In this document: positions 28,243-37,508 of the stretch, in pieces | How the letters are laid out: every line of letters begins with the position of its first letter | Position numbering within the stretch: the first letter of the stretch is position 1 | Translations under genes and position numbers: made by a program | DNA from: Puniceicoccaceae bacterium | GTDB lineage: Bacteria > Verrucomicrobiota > Verrucomicrobiia > Opitutales > JAFGAQ01 | Direction of reading: 5' to 3' | Assembly: GCA_040224245.1 (NCBI GenBank) | Contig: JBEGIR010000012.1 | Location: 1-64,000, forward strand | DNA: 64,000 bases | Notes under the pieces: generated by a model | What the model was told of the DNA's origin: nothing | The model's input: only the letters and a program-made list of their open reading frames with translations | Database searches by the model: none

Positions 28243-28938
28243 GTGAGCAAAGGTAAAAAAATCCTGGTAATCGACGACGAACCCGATGTAACCGATTTGC
28301 TGGAATACAAACTCAAGAGTGAAGGTTTCAGCGTCCGCACTTCCAATAACCCAGCCCTGATCCTCGGCGAGGTGAAGGACTTTCTTCCCGATTTGATCGT
28401 TCTCGACATCATGATGCCCGAACTCGATGGGCTTCAAGTGTGTCGCATGATTCGCTCCAATGCATCATTGGAACGCATCCCCATTATTTTTCTGACCGCC
28501 AAGGGGGAAATGGAAGATCGCGTGGAGGGCCTGGAAGCAGGTGCCGATGACTACCTCAGTAAACCCTTCAACACGAGGGAACTGGTCCTGCGGATCCACT
28601 CCATTTTCAAGCGCATCGGCGACGGGGATGAACGAAAATCCTCCACCTTGTCGGTCGGCGGCATCACCATCGATATCGAGCGACACCGTGTTACGATCCG
28701 AGGTGAAGACCTCACCCTGACTGCAACCGAATTTCGCCTGCTACACCTGTTGATGAGTCGCATCGGCAAAGTACTCAGCCGGGACGAGCTGCTCTCCCAT
28801 GTCTGGAACTACAGTGCTGACGTTGAAACGCGAACCGTGGATACGCACATCCGTCGACTGCGTGAGAAACTCGGAAGCGAAGGGGACATCATCAAAACCG
28901 TCAGAGGAGTTGGTTACAAGATTGTCGATGTGTCCTGA
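28243..28938 (+). CDS. OmpR/PhoB-family response regulator
   Basis: The 231-residue protein has a receiver domain (residues 5-120, phospho-acceptor in LIVLDIMMP, Lys in SKPFN) and a winged-helix DNA-binding domain (about 130-229, with TATEFRLLHLLMSRIGKVLSRDELL and the recognition-helix region TRTVDTHIRRLREKLG). It is followed 36 bp later by a PhoR-like kinase, so the two form a two-component pair. The start is GTG 28243. The organisation and the PhoR-like kinase suggest phosphate or envelope stress control, but no Pho-box-like repeat was recognised in the 237-bp upstream gap, so the signal is unproven. Confidence 0.92.
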   Translation: MSKGKKILVIDDEPDVTDLLEYKLKSEGFSVRTSNNPALILGEVKDFLPDLIVLDIMMPELDGLQVCRMIRSNASLERIPIIFLTAKGEMEDRVEGLEAGADDYLSKPFNTRELVLRIHSIFKRIGDGDERKSSTLSVGGITIDIERHRVTIRGEDLTLTATEFRLLHLLMSRIGKVLSRDELLSHVWNYSADVETRTVDTHIRRLREKLGSEGDIIKTVRGVGYKIVDVS

Positions 28939-28974
28939 GTTCTCACTTCCCTGCACTTCCAGCAATCTTTGTGG

Positions 28975-30279
28975 ATGACTGATATCTTGCTCATTCTGCT
29001 GGCCCTCGCCAGTCTGTTCCTGGCGTGGCAGTTGTTTCGAATCTGGAGCATCCTACAGGATTTTTCTGAGGCGATTGAACATCGCAATCCATACCTGCAA
29101 CACACACCGTCCCGCACGGTGAAGTTCTTTCGAATAGACCTACTGATTGAACACTACACGCGCTTGCTTGACCACGAGCGCCGCATGCAGGGATTTGAAT
29201 TGGAAATGCAAAATCAGATCGAAGCCGTGCTGGGAAAAATCCAGGAAGCCGTGTTCTCGATCGATTCCAACAACATCATCATCCACGCCAACCAATCCGC
29301 ATGCACGACCTTCAACGAAGGCCGCCCCATCCGGGGAAAACGCATGGAGGAACTCATTCGCAATCCCGAATTTCTCGACAGTGTGCATCACGCAAAGCGC
29401 GGACGTTCGCGTTTCAACAGGGAAATCGCCATGCGCGTCTCCGGTAAGTCGCTCTGGTTTGAAGTTTCGGCCACGCCCATCCCCAAATCAGCCGCCCACC
29501 CCTATGGTTCTATCATTTTTGTGTTTCACGACATCACTCGACTCAAAGAACTCGAAACGGTGAAAAACAACTTCGTGGCCAATGTCTCCCACGAACTCAA
29601 AACACCCATCACAATCATCAAGGGCTTTACCGAAACCCTCATCGACGAAGGCCATGCGATGGATGAGCAGACTCGCTCCAAGTTCCTGAAAAAAATCGAG
29701 ACCAATTCCGAACGCCTGCATTTGATCGTTCAAGATTTGCTCACTCTCTCCCGTATCGAATCCGAACCATCCTATCTGCAAAAAACTCCTACGCCCATCA
29801 AGCCCATGCTGGAAGCTGTGGCAGATACCACACAATCCCTGATCCGCCCTCAGCAGCACTTCACCCTCAACAATGAGGCAGGGGATATTGTCGTTCCGAT
29901 GGATGAATTCAAAATCAGCCAGGTACTGCAAAACCTGATCGACAATTCCATTCGTTACGCCGACGAAGACAGCCACATCGAGTTACACGTTTTCACCCGA
30001 AGTGAACCGCAACCCCGTCTCATTTGCCAGGTAATTGACGACGGAAAGGGCATCCCTGAAGCGGATCTGCCCAATATTTTTCGACGATTTTATCGTGTCG
30101 ATAAGGCTCGGTCACGATTGCGTGGCGGCACTGGACTCGGGCTAAGCATCGCCCGGGGCATCGTGCAGCTGCACAACGGTGATATTTCAGCCCACAACCG
30201 GAAATCCGGAGGATTGTGCGTCGAGTTTCATCTACCGCTCAATGAAGTGGACGAAGCTTCGCCCACTTCGCGTCATTGA
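28975..30279 (+). CDS. PhoR-like sensor histidine kinase
   Basis: The protein (434 residues from ATG 28975) starts with a membrane anchor (MTDILLILLALASLFLAWQ), followed by a PAS-like region around residues 85-190 and a HisKA dimerisation helix with FVANVSHELKTP containing the phospho-accepting His. An HATPase_c domain follows with N box (QNLIDNSIRYAD), G1 (DDGKGIP) and G2 (GGTGLGLSIARG). There is only one clear membrane segment and little periplasmic sequence, as in PhoR. It acts with the regulator 36 bp upstream. An earlier TTG at 28969 would add two residues and was not used. Confidence 0.92.
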   Translation: MTDILLILLALASLFLAWQLFRIWSILQDFSEAIEHRNPYLQHTPSRTVKFFRIDLLIEHYTRLLDHERRMQGFELEMQNQIEAVLGKIQEAVFSIDSNNIIIHANQSACTTFNEGRPIRGKRMEELIRNPEFLDSVHHAKRGRSRFNREIAMRVSGKSLWFEVSATPIPKSAAHPYGSIIFVFHDITRLKELETVKNNFVANVSHELKTPITIIKGFTETLIDEGHAMDEQTRSKFLKKIETNSERLHLIVQDLLTLSRIESEPSYLQKTPTPIKPMLEAVADTTQSLIRPQQHFTLNNEAGDIVVPMDEFKISQVLQNLIDNSIRYADEDSHIELHVFTRSEPQPRLICQVIDDGKGIPEADLPNIFRRFYRVDKARSRLRGGTGLGLSIARGIVQLHNGDISAHNRKSGGLCVEFHLPLNEVDEASPTSRH

Positions 30280-30406
30280 CCTTTCCCAAACTCCGGCCAA
30301 GGGACGACAAACGCCGATTTGATTCGCTGCAGCACCCAGCCCATTACCGGGTGCCGACAATCTCATACCCATTCTTGTTAATAACACTGATCATCAATCA
30401 CGTTTC

Positions 30407-30479
30407 CGTAGGGCTCGCGTTCACCGCGGTGCCGCATCTTGTGAGGTAACGGAGGTCTCCGACTAGCGAAGACCCTACG
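30407..30479. repeat. imperfect inverted repeat, REP/BIME-like
   Basis: CGTAGGG at 30407-30413 pairs with CCCTACG at 30473-30479, and the interior is palindromic in parts (for example CACCGCGGTG at 30422-30431). It lies in the 232-bp gap between convergent genes, a usual location for REP/BIME elements. A RAYT transposase is encoded at 17976 in the same window. I could not search for further copies here, so the assignment is provisional. Confidence 0.45.
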
Positions 30480-30511
30480 TTTCTGTTCAGTGAACAAAAC
30501 CAGAACCCGTG

Positions 30512-31243
30512 TCAGTTGTGACGGACTGCCGAATCCGATGACGATTCCCGATCATCCTTCTCTGCGGTTTCCGGGCGATCCGGGTTCACGGACGCTGCTT
30601 CCGAATCAGAAGCAGGAGGATTCACGGCTGATGCCTTCTCAGATTTTGATTTTCCTTCGGTTTCGGTAGAGGCATCGTCATTGACCACCATCACATCGGC
30701 GGTCTCAGATGGCTCTGCAGTCGCCGTGTCGGAATGCCGAGCTGTTTCCGGATTCAAAGGAAGGCTTTTGCGGGCAGCTTTACCCGTCTTCACCCGCACT
30801 CCGACTACCGTCACGTTAATATTTCCCAACTTGCGAATGCCTAATCCCTCCTGCAGAGCCTCGCGCAGGTGCTGTTGCAGGATCTCCGAAACCTCTGCCA
30901 GACGACGACTCGGCAACAGCCGAATCTTCACATTGATCTGGAGCTTTCCCCGGCGATTGTGAATGCTAACCCCTGGCTTGTGTTCGATATCCACCTGCTC
31001 CGACTTGGAACGGATGATATCCACAAGCGCAGCTCGCGAGATCTCAACATAACCGTTGTTGTTCGCAAATGCCCGCACTCGGGAAGGTTGCCTGCGGGAA
31101 AGCAGCACGAGCAATCCTGCCGCAACCAATAGCAACAGCAGTGAGCCATAGACCCAGGGATCGCTCAAATAGGTGCCGACCGCCTGCAAGCCAGCCCAGA
31201 CCGACTGCCATAGCCCCTGGACAAAGCTCTTGAAACTATCCAT
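30512..31243 (-). CDS. AmaP-like membrane anchor protein for Asp23
   Basis: The 243-residue protein has one strong membrane segment near residues 33-48 (VYGSLLLLLVAAGLLV) after an amphipathic N-terminus. A compact region follows (about 62-160) resembling Asp23/Gls24-type folding, and then a 75-residue acidic, Ser/Glu-rich disordered tail. In Firmicutes AmaP anchors Asp23 to the cytoplasmic face of the membrane. It starts exactly where the Asp23 gene stops (31243, sharing one base), so the two are translationally coupled. The long acidic tail is unusual. I assign AmaP-like from topology and context rather than a strong motif. Confidence 0.78.
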   Translation of the reverse strand: MDSFKSFVQGLWQSVWAGLQAVGTYLSDPWVYGSLLLLLVAAGLLVLLSRRQPSRVRAFANNNGYVEISRAALVDIIRSKSEQVDIEHKPGVSIHNRRGKLQINVKIRLLPSRRLAEVSEILQQHLREALQEGLGIRKLGNINVTVVGVRVKTGKAARKSLPLNPETARHSDTATAEPSETADVMVVNDDASTETEGKSKSEKASAVNPPASDSEAASVNPDRPETAEKDDRESSSDSAVRHN

Positions 31244-31755
31244 CAGTCAGCCTTGGTTTCCTTTTCCGGTTTCGGCTCGGAAGTCTTCTTTTTGGAAGCC
31301 TTTTCGGTGCTCTCCTTGGCAGGGGCTTCGTCAGTTGTTTCTGGTTTTGGACGAGCCTTCTCAACCTTGTCGATGAAAACATCCACCTTGGTTACCGATT
31401 TGGACGTCATCTTCGCAATGCGGTCGATCACGAGACTTTGGATCGTGTAGGCAACACTTGCCAATTCCACCCCAAACTGGAGCGACACCCTGATCTCGAT
31501 GGAATATCCACCTGCCTCGTCTTCGCTCACACGCACACCGGAGCGGTTTTCACCCTTGTTGGAAAAGATACCGGAGATGGCATTGGAGGATCCACCCAAA
31601 ACATCGACCACCCCATCCACTTCGAGCGTGATCATGCGCACCATGTTTTCGACAACGGGCAGCGCGATTTGGATTTCACCCAGCTTGCCCTGATCATCAC
31701 TGATCTCGGGTACACCGGCATCATTACGGATTTCTTCAGAATTCAGTTCATTCAT
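31243..31755 (-). CDS. Asp23/Gls24 (YqhY) family protein
   Basis: The 170-residue protein has the DUF322 core (about residues 20-125), with the family hallmark VRMITLEVDGVVDVLGG and the later SVAYTIQSLVIDRI segment. The C-terminal 45 residues are highly charged and Lys/Glu/Pro rich. It sits 17 bp after accC in an operon accB-accC-asp23-amaP. The same order accB-accC-yqhY is conserved in Bacillus, where YqhY is linked to acetyl-CoA carboxylase function. I infer a similar role here, probably tied to the membrane through the adjacent AmaP-like protein. Confidence 0.87.
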   Translation of the reverse strand: MNELNSEEIRNDAGVPEISDDQGKLGEIQIALPVVENMVRMITLEVDGVVDVLGGSSNAISGIFSNKGENRSGVRVSEDEAGGYSIEIRVSLQFGVELASVAYTIQSLVIDRIAKMTSKSVTKVDVFIDKVEKARPKPETTDEAPAKESTEKASKKKTSEPKPEKETKAD

Positions 31756-31772
31756 GATAGGAGGTAAGTAAG

Positions 31773-33128
31773 TTACTGTAGATTGAGTTTATCGATGTTG
31801 TCTGCAATGAAGCGGGTTGTTGTCTCCCCGCGCTGAAAAGTGGGATTTCCCAGGATTGCTTTCAGGAATGTCGTGTTGGTTTTGATACCATGAATTATAC
31901 ACTCATTTAGTGCTCTGTCCATTCGCTGGATGGCCTTCTCACGATTTTCACCAACCGCGATCACCTTCGCGATCATGCTGTCATAGTGAGGTGGAATGTG
32001 ATACCCGCTGTAAACATGGCTGTCCACGCGCACCCCCAAGCCGCCTGGAGCATAGAAGAGTTCAACCATGCCCGGACTGGGCATAAAATTCTTCTTCGGG
32101 TCCTCCGCACAGATACGGCATTCGATCGCATGTTTGCTGAATTTCACCTGTTCCTGTGTGAAGCTCAGCGGCAGTCCGGACGCGATGCGCAGCTGTTCCT
32201 GCAACAAGTCCACTCCCGTAATTTCTTCGGTGACCGGATGCTCCACCTGGATGCGGGTATTCATTTCGATGAAATAAAAACTGCCATCCGTATCGACAAG
32301 AAACTCGACCGTGCCCGCATTTTCGTAGTCCACCGCTTTTGCCGCCTTGATCGCAGCATCCCCCATCTGCTGGCGCAGTTCAGGGGTCAAAAAGGGAGAA
32401 GGAGCTTCTTCGATCACCTTCTGGTGCCGACGCTGGATGGAGCAGTCCCGCTCCCCGAGATGCACGACATTGCCAAAGGAATCTGCCAAAATCTGAAACT
32501 CGATGTGGCGCGGATTTTCAATGAACTTTTCGATGTAAACATCCCCATTCCCAAACGCTTTCTCCGCCTCGTTTTTGGCAGTGGCATACTCTTTGGCAAA
32601 GGCCACTGCATTGTGCGCCACGCGCATGCCTCGACCTCCACCGCCAGCAACTGCTTTGATGATCACAGGAAAACCGATTTTCTGTGCTGTTTCGATCGCT
32701 TCCTTCTCAGATGAAAGCGGTCCATCGCTACCCGGGATGATGGGCACGCCAGCTGCCTTGACCGTTTCTCTGGCAGTCGCTTTGTCGCCCATGAGTCGAA
32801 TGGCCTGGGGTGAGGGTCCGATGAATTTGATGTTGCACGACGCACACTGCTCAGCAAATTCCGCATTCTCTGCAAGAAAACCGTAGCCGGGATGAATGGC
32901 ATCCACATCTCCAATCTCGGCTGCGCTGAGAATGCGTTCCACGCGCAGATAGCTCTGGTTGCTCGGCGGTGGACCGATGCAGATGGCCTCATTCGCCAAT
33001 TGCGTGTGCAGGGACAATTCGTCCGCCTGTGAATAGACTGCAAGGGTTTTCACGTCGAGTTCCCTGCACGCCCGGATGATGCGCAGAGCAATTTCTCCAC
33101 GGTTCGCGATCAGTACCTTTTTGAACAT
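31773..33128 (-). CDS. accC: acetyl-CoA carboxylase, biotin carboxylase subunit
   Basis: The 451-residue protein is a full-length biotin carboxylase with the ATP-grasp fold. Visible segments are the N-terminal [23 protein letters not shown], the ATP-binding glycine loop GGGGRGMR, and [16 protein letters not shown] with the catalytic Glu and Arg residues. It carboxylates biotin on AccB using bicarbonate and ATP, the first step of fatty acid synthesis. It starts 39 bp after accB on the same strand and is followed by the Asp23 gene. Length is exactly typical. AccA and AccD are not in the window. Confidence 0.97.
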   Translation of the reverse strand: MFKKVLIANRGEIALRIIRACRELDVKTLAVYSQADELSLHTQLANEAICIGPPPSNQSYLRVERILSAAEIGDVDAIHPGYGFLAENAEFAEQCASCNIKFIGPSPQAIRLMGDKATARETVKAAGVPIIPGSDGPLSSEKEAIETAQKIGFPVIIKAVAGGGGRGMRVAHNAVAFAKEYATAKNEAEKAFGNGDVYIEKFIENPRHIEFQILADSFGNVVHLGERDCSIQRRHQKVIEEAPSPFLTPELRQQMGDAAIKAAKAVDYENAGTVEFLVDTDGSFYFIEMNTRIQVEHPVTEEITGVDLLQEQLRIASGLPLSFTQEQVKFSKHAIECRICAEDPKKNFMPSPGMVELFYAPGGLGVRVDSHVYSGYHIPPHYDSMIAKVIAVGENREKAIQRMDRALNECIIHGIKTNTTFLKAILGNPTFQRGETTTRFIADNIDKLNLQ

Positions 33129-33167
33129 GATGTCTGGATCTATCGGGTATCAGTGCGCAGTCTGGCC

Positions 33168-33614
33168 TCAGGCCTTCACCTTGAACAGGGGCTGCCCAAA
33201 TTCAACCGCATCCCCGTCCTGAACGAGGACTTCCACAATCGTCCCGCTGACTTCCGACTGAATCTCATTCATCACCTTCATTGCCTCGATGATGCACACC
33301 ACCGTGTCAGCCGATACTTTTTTGCCCTCGGCAACAAAGGGTTCACTGTCCGGCGAAGGTGCACGATAAAAGGTTCCAACCATCGGAGATTTGATCACAT
33401 CGGTCCCGGCTTCATTCGCTGCAGGTGCTGGAGCTGCCGCAGGTGCAACCGGTGAAGTCGCAGGCGCCGTTGGCGCAGGTGCATACACAGGCGTATGCAC
33501 GGGTTCAGCTCCACGACGAATCCGAATCGAAAAATCTCCCTCATCGAGTTCAAACTCTCTCAGGTCATTTTCAGTGATGATTTCAACTAGTTTGCGAATC
33601 TCCGTAATATTCAT
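33168..33614 (-). CDS. accB: biotin carboxyl carrier protein of acetyl-CoA carboxylase
   Basis: From ATG 33614 the product is 148 residues and fits AccB. The N-terminus is MNITEIRKLVEIITENDLREFELDEGD, followed by an Ala/Pro-rich linker. The C-terminal biotinyl domain has the biotin lysine in EAMKVMNE. The open frame continues upstream to 33836, but that part does not resemble AccB, so it is not included. It is the first gene of accB-accC-asp23-amaP. The 204-bp gap to the divergent dCMP deaminase gene should hold the promoters of both. Confidence 0.96.
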   Translation of the reverse strand: MNITEIRKLVEIITENDLREFELDEGDFSIRIRRGAEPVHTPVYAPAPTAPATSPVAPAAAPAPAANEAGTDVIKSPMVGTFYRAPSPDSEPFVAEGKKVSADTVVCIIEAMKVMNEIQSEVSGTIVEVLVQDGDAVEFGQPLFKVKA

Positions 33615-33818
33615 GCTGTTGTTATATCGATGATAGAAAAGATCGTTCGATGAACCCAAAAGACGCACTATCCGACAAATCGATTCAAAATGCAATCGAA
33701 TCCATGTTTGCAGCGCTTCCTCACTCTCCTTCAAGTTCAGGGATTCCCCTTTTGCAACCCACAATCTTCCCGCTGCTGGATTGACTCCAGTCCTGTGCGA
33801 TTTCAGACTCCCTGCTGT

Positions 33819-34307
33819 ATGAGTGATGCACAGCAAACCCCGTCAACCCAACTCACCGGGCAGGTTGCCGCGATCATTTCCTCCACCCCTGACCGACCTT
33901 CGTGGGACGACTATTTTATGTCGACAGCGCTGTTGATCTCAAGCCGTTCAGCCTGTGAGCGCCTGCATGTCGGTTGCATCATCGTATCAGGAGGAAACCA
34001 CAAAAATCGCATCATCGCCGCTGGTTACAACGGATTTCTGCCCGGTGCGCCACACACATCGCGCGTGAGAGACGGACACGAACAGGCCACCGTACATGCA
34101 GAGCAAAATGCCATTGCAGATGCAGCACGACGCGGGATACCGCTCGAGGGTTCCACAGCCTACATCACCCATTTTCCGTGCATCAATTGCGCAAAGATTC
34201 TCGCTGCAGCAGGTATCAAGCAAATCAAATATCACCTGGACTACAAAAACGATCCCTTCGTCTGTGAGCTGCTTGCCGAATCAAAGATTACCATAGTGAA
34301 GCACTAA
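33819..34307 (+). CDS. deoxycytidylate deaminase-like (ComEB type)
   Basis: From ATG 33819 the protein has 162 residues with the zinc deaminase motifs: His93-Ala-Glu95 (TVHAEQNAI) and Cys121-x-x-Cys124 (FPCINCAK). The size and order match dCMP deaminase. It converts dCMP to dUMP for dTMP synthesis, which would complement the tmk gene at 60562. ComEB in competence operons is the same family. The stop at 34307 lies 9 bp before the ABC ATPase gene, so the three genes to 36639 may be cotranscribed, without an obvious functional link. Confidence 0.88.
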   Translation: MSDAQQTPSTQLTGQVAAIISSTPDRPSWDDYFMSTALLISSRSACERLHVGCIIVSGGNHKNRIIAAGYNGFLPGAPHTSRVRDGHEQATVHAEQNAIADAARRGIPLEGSTAYITHFPCINCAKILAAAGIKQIKYHLDYKNDPFVCELLAESKITIVKH

Positions 34308-34316
34308 TTGTTCCTC

Positions 34317-35309
34317 ATGCACCCTACCCGGGATCTGCCGCCTGCACGATCAGGCACTGACGCTTCTGCCCCGCTCCTGCAGGTTCGCGGCATGGGGAAG
34401 CGCTATCCCGACGGCTGGGAATTGCAGCCCTTTGATCTCGAGGTCCACCCTGGCGAAATCGTAGGTTTGCTTGGACCAAACGGAGCAGGCAAAACCACAA
34501 CTCTCGAAGGCATCCTTGCGCTTCGCCCACCCGACACGGGAAGCGTTACCATCCTGGGAATGGATGCACTGGCAAATCCGCTGCCCTGTCGGGAACACAT
34601 TGGTGCCCTGTTGCAGACTACGGCACTGCCCGATGCCATGACGCCACTGCAAGCCCTGCGAATGATGGGCGCATTCTACCGCACCCGCATCCATCCCGGG
34701 GAGCTGCTTGAGGACCTTGGCCTCACGGATCAGGCGCACCAGCGCTTCCACACGCTGTCGGGTGGCCAACGTCAACGTCTCGCCCTGGCACTTTCTCTGG
34801 TCAACAATCCCAGGTTGTTGCTGTTGGATGAACCCGCAACCGGCCTCGACCCTGCCATGCGACATGAACTTCTCTCGCTGCTCGTAACACGAAAGAAACG
34901 GGGCAACGGCATCCTGCTGGCCACCCACCTGCTTGAGGATGCCGAACGATTCTGCGACCGGGTCATCATTCTTCACAATGGAGCACCGATTGCCTCGGGG
35001 ACCCCGGTCGAACTGATCCGGCAAGCTGGACTTGCAACCGAACTGAATCTGCAAACCCAGCGTCCCGTGCAACTCGATTCCATCGGTCCCATCCGTGGAG
35101 CCATTCGCCTGCGAGTTCTCGACGACACGTTGCACGTGCTGACGAGCGACCTGCAATCCAGCTTGCTCGATCTGATACTGTGCCTGGAGCAACTGCAAAA
35201 CCCACTGCTGCACCTCGACATGCACCCCCCCTCACTCGAGAGTGCCTACCTCGCCTTGACTCAAACAGAGTCGACTCCCTTTCCAGCCAACCTCAACCCT
35301 ACACACTGA
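34317..35309 (+). CDS. ABC transporter ATP-binding protein (ABC-2 exporter type)
   Basis: The 330-residue protein has Walker A (LLGPNGAGKTTT), the ABC signature LSGGQRQRLALALS and Walker B LLLLDEPATGLDP, followed by an unusual C-terminal region of about 100 residues. This ATPase type pairs with ABC-2 permeases such as the next gene, 1 bp later. The pair resembles drug, antibiotic or polysaccharide exporters (DrrA/NodI/CcmA type). The TTG at 34308 could be an earlier start but ATG 34317 is preferred. Confidence 0.92.
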   Translation: MHPTRDLPPARSGTDASAPLLQVRGMGKRYPDGWELQPFDLEVHPGEIVGLLGPNGAGKTTTLEGILALRPPDTGSVTILGMDALANPLPCREHIGALLQTTALPDAMTPLQALRMMGAFYRTRIHPGELLEDLGLTDQAHQRFHTLSGGQRQRLALALSLVNNPRLLLLDEPATGLDPAMRHELLSLLVTRKKRGNGILLATHLLEDAERFCDRVIILHNGAPIASGTPVELIRQAGLATELNLQTQRPVQLDSIGPIRGAIRLRVLDDTLHVLTSDLQSSLLDLILCLEQLQNPLLHLDMHPPSLESAYLALTQTESTPFPANLNPTH

Positions 35310-35310
35310 T

Positions 35311-36639
35311 ATGCGCGGTTGGTGCCAACACTTCTGGATCACACTGCAGCTCAACTACCAAAGCTGGCGCTCCCTGTCCTACGGGTATCTCATGCCAGTG
35401 CTGTTTCTGTTGGGATTTGGCAGCGTCTTTCAACAGGGACAACCGAGGTTGCTCGAACAGATGGGGCAAATCCTGACGATCACAATTCTGGGCAGCACCT
35501 GCATGGGCATGGCGACCGCCCTGGTTTCAGAGCGGGAGCGCGGACTTTGGCGACGCTATGAACTTCTGCCCATTCCCACGCATTATCTATTACTCAGTGT
35601 CGCAGCCGTTCGCCTGATCATCGTGCTGTTGGCGGTGCTGCTGCAACTTGTCCTCGCCCGCTGGATCTATGGAACCCCATTTCCGACACATGGATGGGCC
35701 TTCGCCGCCATCTTACCAGTGGTCTTCGGCGGGTTTCTCGGACTTGGCCTGATGCTTGCCGCCCTCGCAAAGGATGTTCCATCCGTTCAGGCTCTGGGGC
35801 AATGCATCTTCCTTCCCATGATTCTCATCGGCGGAGTCGGCATTCCTCTCTCTGCCCTGCCGGACTGGGCAGCACGTGTCGCATGCTTCATGCCTGGGCG
35901 CTACGCCGTCGAACTGCTTCAAGCCTGCTACCGCACCGAAATGCCTCCTTGGACCGATCTGCAGTTTGCCCTGCTCTCCCTCGTTGGGATCGGCGCATGT
36001 GCCAGCATCGCGGCCTTTCGTCTGGTGCGCTGGGATACCTGTCTACACCTTTCCCGCTCATCAGTGGGCTGGATCAGCTTTGCGCTGATCGCCTGGGCTG
36101 GAGTGGGAGGCCTTGCGATGGTAACAGATCGCACCGCTTCATCCATTCCGCTCAAGGGACCCGATAGCTTGCTGATCGGTCAAAACGAAATTGCTCAAAT
36201 CTCTTTTGAAATCCTACCGGAAGATCACGGTTTTTATGCTCCGCTGGCTCCTCCTCTTGCAGGTCAACGCCTCACCCACCGCATGACCGAATTGCAGCCA
36301 CGCCTGAACGCATGGGCACCCGGAAAAATGCAGGACCCCATGCAAACAACACTCAATCTGCTCAGTGTAGCCGCCATCGCCGACATCAGCCAGGACCGCT
36401 CCGAGGCGATTGTCGCCCGCATGGTCTTTGATCAGCTGAAGCTGCATTTTGATGAAGCAACCCTGACTCACACTCTCGCCTGGGTGATCCTGAACCCCGA
36501 CCAGGGAAGGGTCATCACCTCCGCTCCCGAACTGGGATTTGTACACCAGGTCAATCCGCAAATCGCCCGGGAACGCTGCGACTGGTATGCGCGCAAGTTT
36601 CTGGGCAGGTTGATTGGAAAAATCCCGGAAAACCCGTAG
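35311..36639 (+). CDS. ABC-2 type permease with large C-terminal extra domain
   Basis: The 442-residue protein begins with an ABC-2 permease core of about six membrane segments (residues 20-235; EXE-like segments such as SERERGLWRRYELLP on the cytoplasmic side). A further membrane segment lies near 253-270, followed by about 170 mostly hydrophilic residues predicted to be outside the membrane bilayer. Ordinary ABC-2 permeases end near residue 250-270, so the C-terminal domain is an addition. It follows its ATPase gene by 1 bp. The substrate cannot be told. The next gene is convergent with only 2 bp between stops. Confidence 0.85.
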   Translation: MRGWCQHFWITLQLNYQSWRSLSYGYLMPVLFLLGFGSVFQQGQPRLLEQMGQILTITILGSTCMGMATALVSERERGLWRRYELLPIPTHYLLLSVAAVRLIIVLLAVLLQLVLARWIYGTPFPTHGWAFAAILPVVFGGFLGLGLMLAALAKDVPSVQALGQCIFLPMILIGGVGIPLSALPDWAARVACFMPGRYAVELLQACYRTEMPPWTDLQFALLSLVGIGACASIAAFRLVRWDTCLHLSRSSVGWISFALIAWAGVGGLAMVTDRTASSIPLKGPDSLLIGQNEIAQISFEILPEDHGFYAPLAPPLAGQRLTHRMTELQPRLNAWAPGKMQDPMQTTLNLLSVAAIADISQDRSEAIVARMVFDQLKLHFDEATLTHTLAWVILNPDQGRVITSAPELGFVHQVNPQIARERCDWYARKFLGRLIGKIPENP

Positions 36640-36641
36640 CC

Positions 36642-37289
36642 TCACACCCGCCCCGAACCCATGGATCGGGTTTGACACAAGCGCTTGCTGATCCACCAGC
36701 TCAAGCCTGCGATGGCAAACACTGCTCCCGCAATCCAGGCACCGTGCACAGCGTTCACGGATAACGCTCCCGCAATCGCGTAAATCAGTGCTGGTGGAAA
36801 TGCTCCCAGTGCACTGGCAATCATGACACGCTTCCAGCCCATGCCGACAAGTCCCGCCATAATCGAAACCGTCTCGCTGAGGATTGGCAGCATGCGCGAA
36901 ATCACAATCGCCAAAAGTCCATACTGTTCAAACAGCTGCAGCACTCGGTCCTGTTCAGCCTGAGCGATGTGTCGCGAAACCCATGCCTTGCAGTATCGAC
37001 CGATCCACCAGCCCAGCATGGCTCCACCGATTGATGCCACCCACGAGACTAGAAATCCAACGCCAACGCCCAGCATTGCACCATGCGCCATCATCACCAC
37101 CGATGATGGAACCGGAATGAACACATCTGCCAACAGCAATCCACCGCCAATCAGCGCGGCCCAGCCCGCACCCTGTTGCATCGTGCTCGAAGGGTCGTTC
37201 AACCATTCCACACCCATCCACTGCACTCCGACAAATCCTGCTATTACAAACAGGACGATACATGCCGCGATCATTCCATAGTGCTTCAT
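36642..37289 (-). CDS. VTT (DedA/TVP38-like) membrane protein
   Basis: The product (215 residues from ATG 37289) has four to five membrane segments and the VTT/SNARE-associated core around GYG-like segments (VPSSVVMMAHGAMLG, GAMLGWWIGRYCKAW and the R-M-L-P motif ISRMLPILSETVSIMAGLVGM). DedA/TVP38 proteins are thought to help lipid scrambling or membrane homeostasis in the cytoplasmic membrane. An ATG at 37325 would extend it by 12 residues. It lies convergent to the ABC permease. No partner gene is adjacent. Confidence 0.85.
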   Translation of the reverse strand: MKHYGMIAACIVLFVIAGFVGVQWMGVEWLNDPSSTMQQGAGWAALIGGGLLLADVFIPVPSSVVMMAHGAMLGVGVGFLVSWVASIGGAMLGWWIGRYCKAWVSRHIAQAEQDRVLQLFEQYGLLAIVISRMLPILSETVSIMAGLVGMGWKRVMIASALGAFPPALIYAIAGALSVNAVHGAWIAGAVFAIAGLSWWISKRLCQTRSMGSGRV

Positions 37290-37508
37290 TCCTGCCAACG
37301 CATCATGAACATGCGCTACATGCAATCAACTGAAAAGGCAGCCCATCGGCATCCACAACAACCGTGGGCGGATACCCGAGCCTATGGCTTCAAAAACGTT
37401 AACAACTATCGCTTGCGGGTGATCGCCTTATGCGGATAGTAAACAAAAAAGTCCCCATTTCTTGGTGGAGACCCAGTGGCTGTGCCATCCGAAGCTTCAT
37501 GCGTAGGA

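Noticed and set aside
30332-30354. hairpin GCACCC/GGGTGC after the PhoR-like gene
   Set aside because: The stem is perfect but short, the loop is long and no T-run follows, so it was not called as a terminator.
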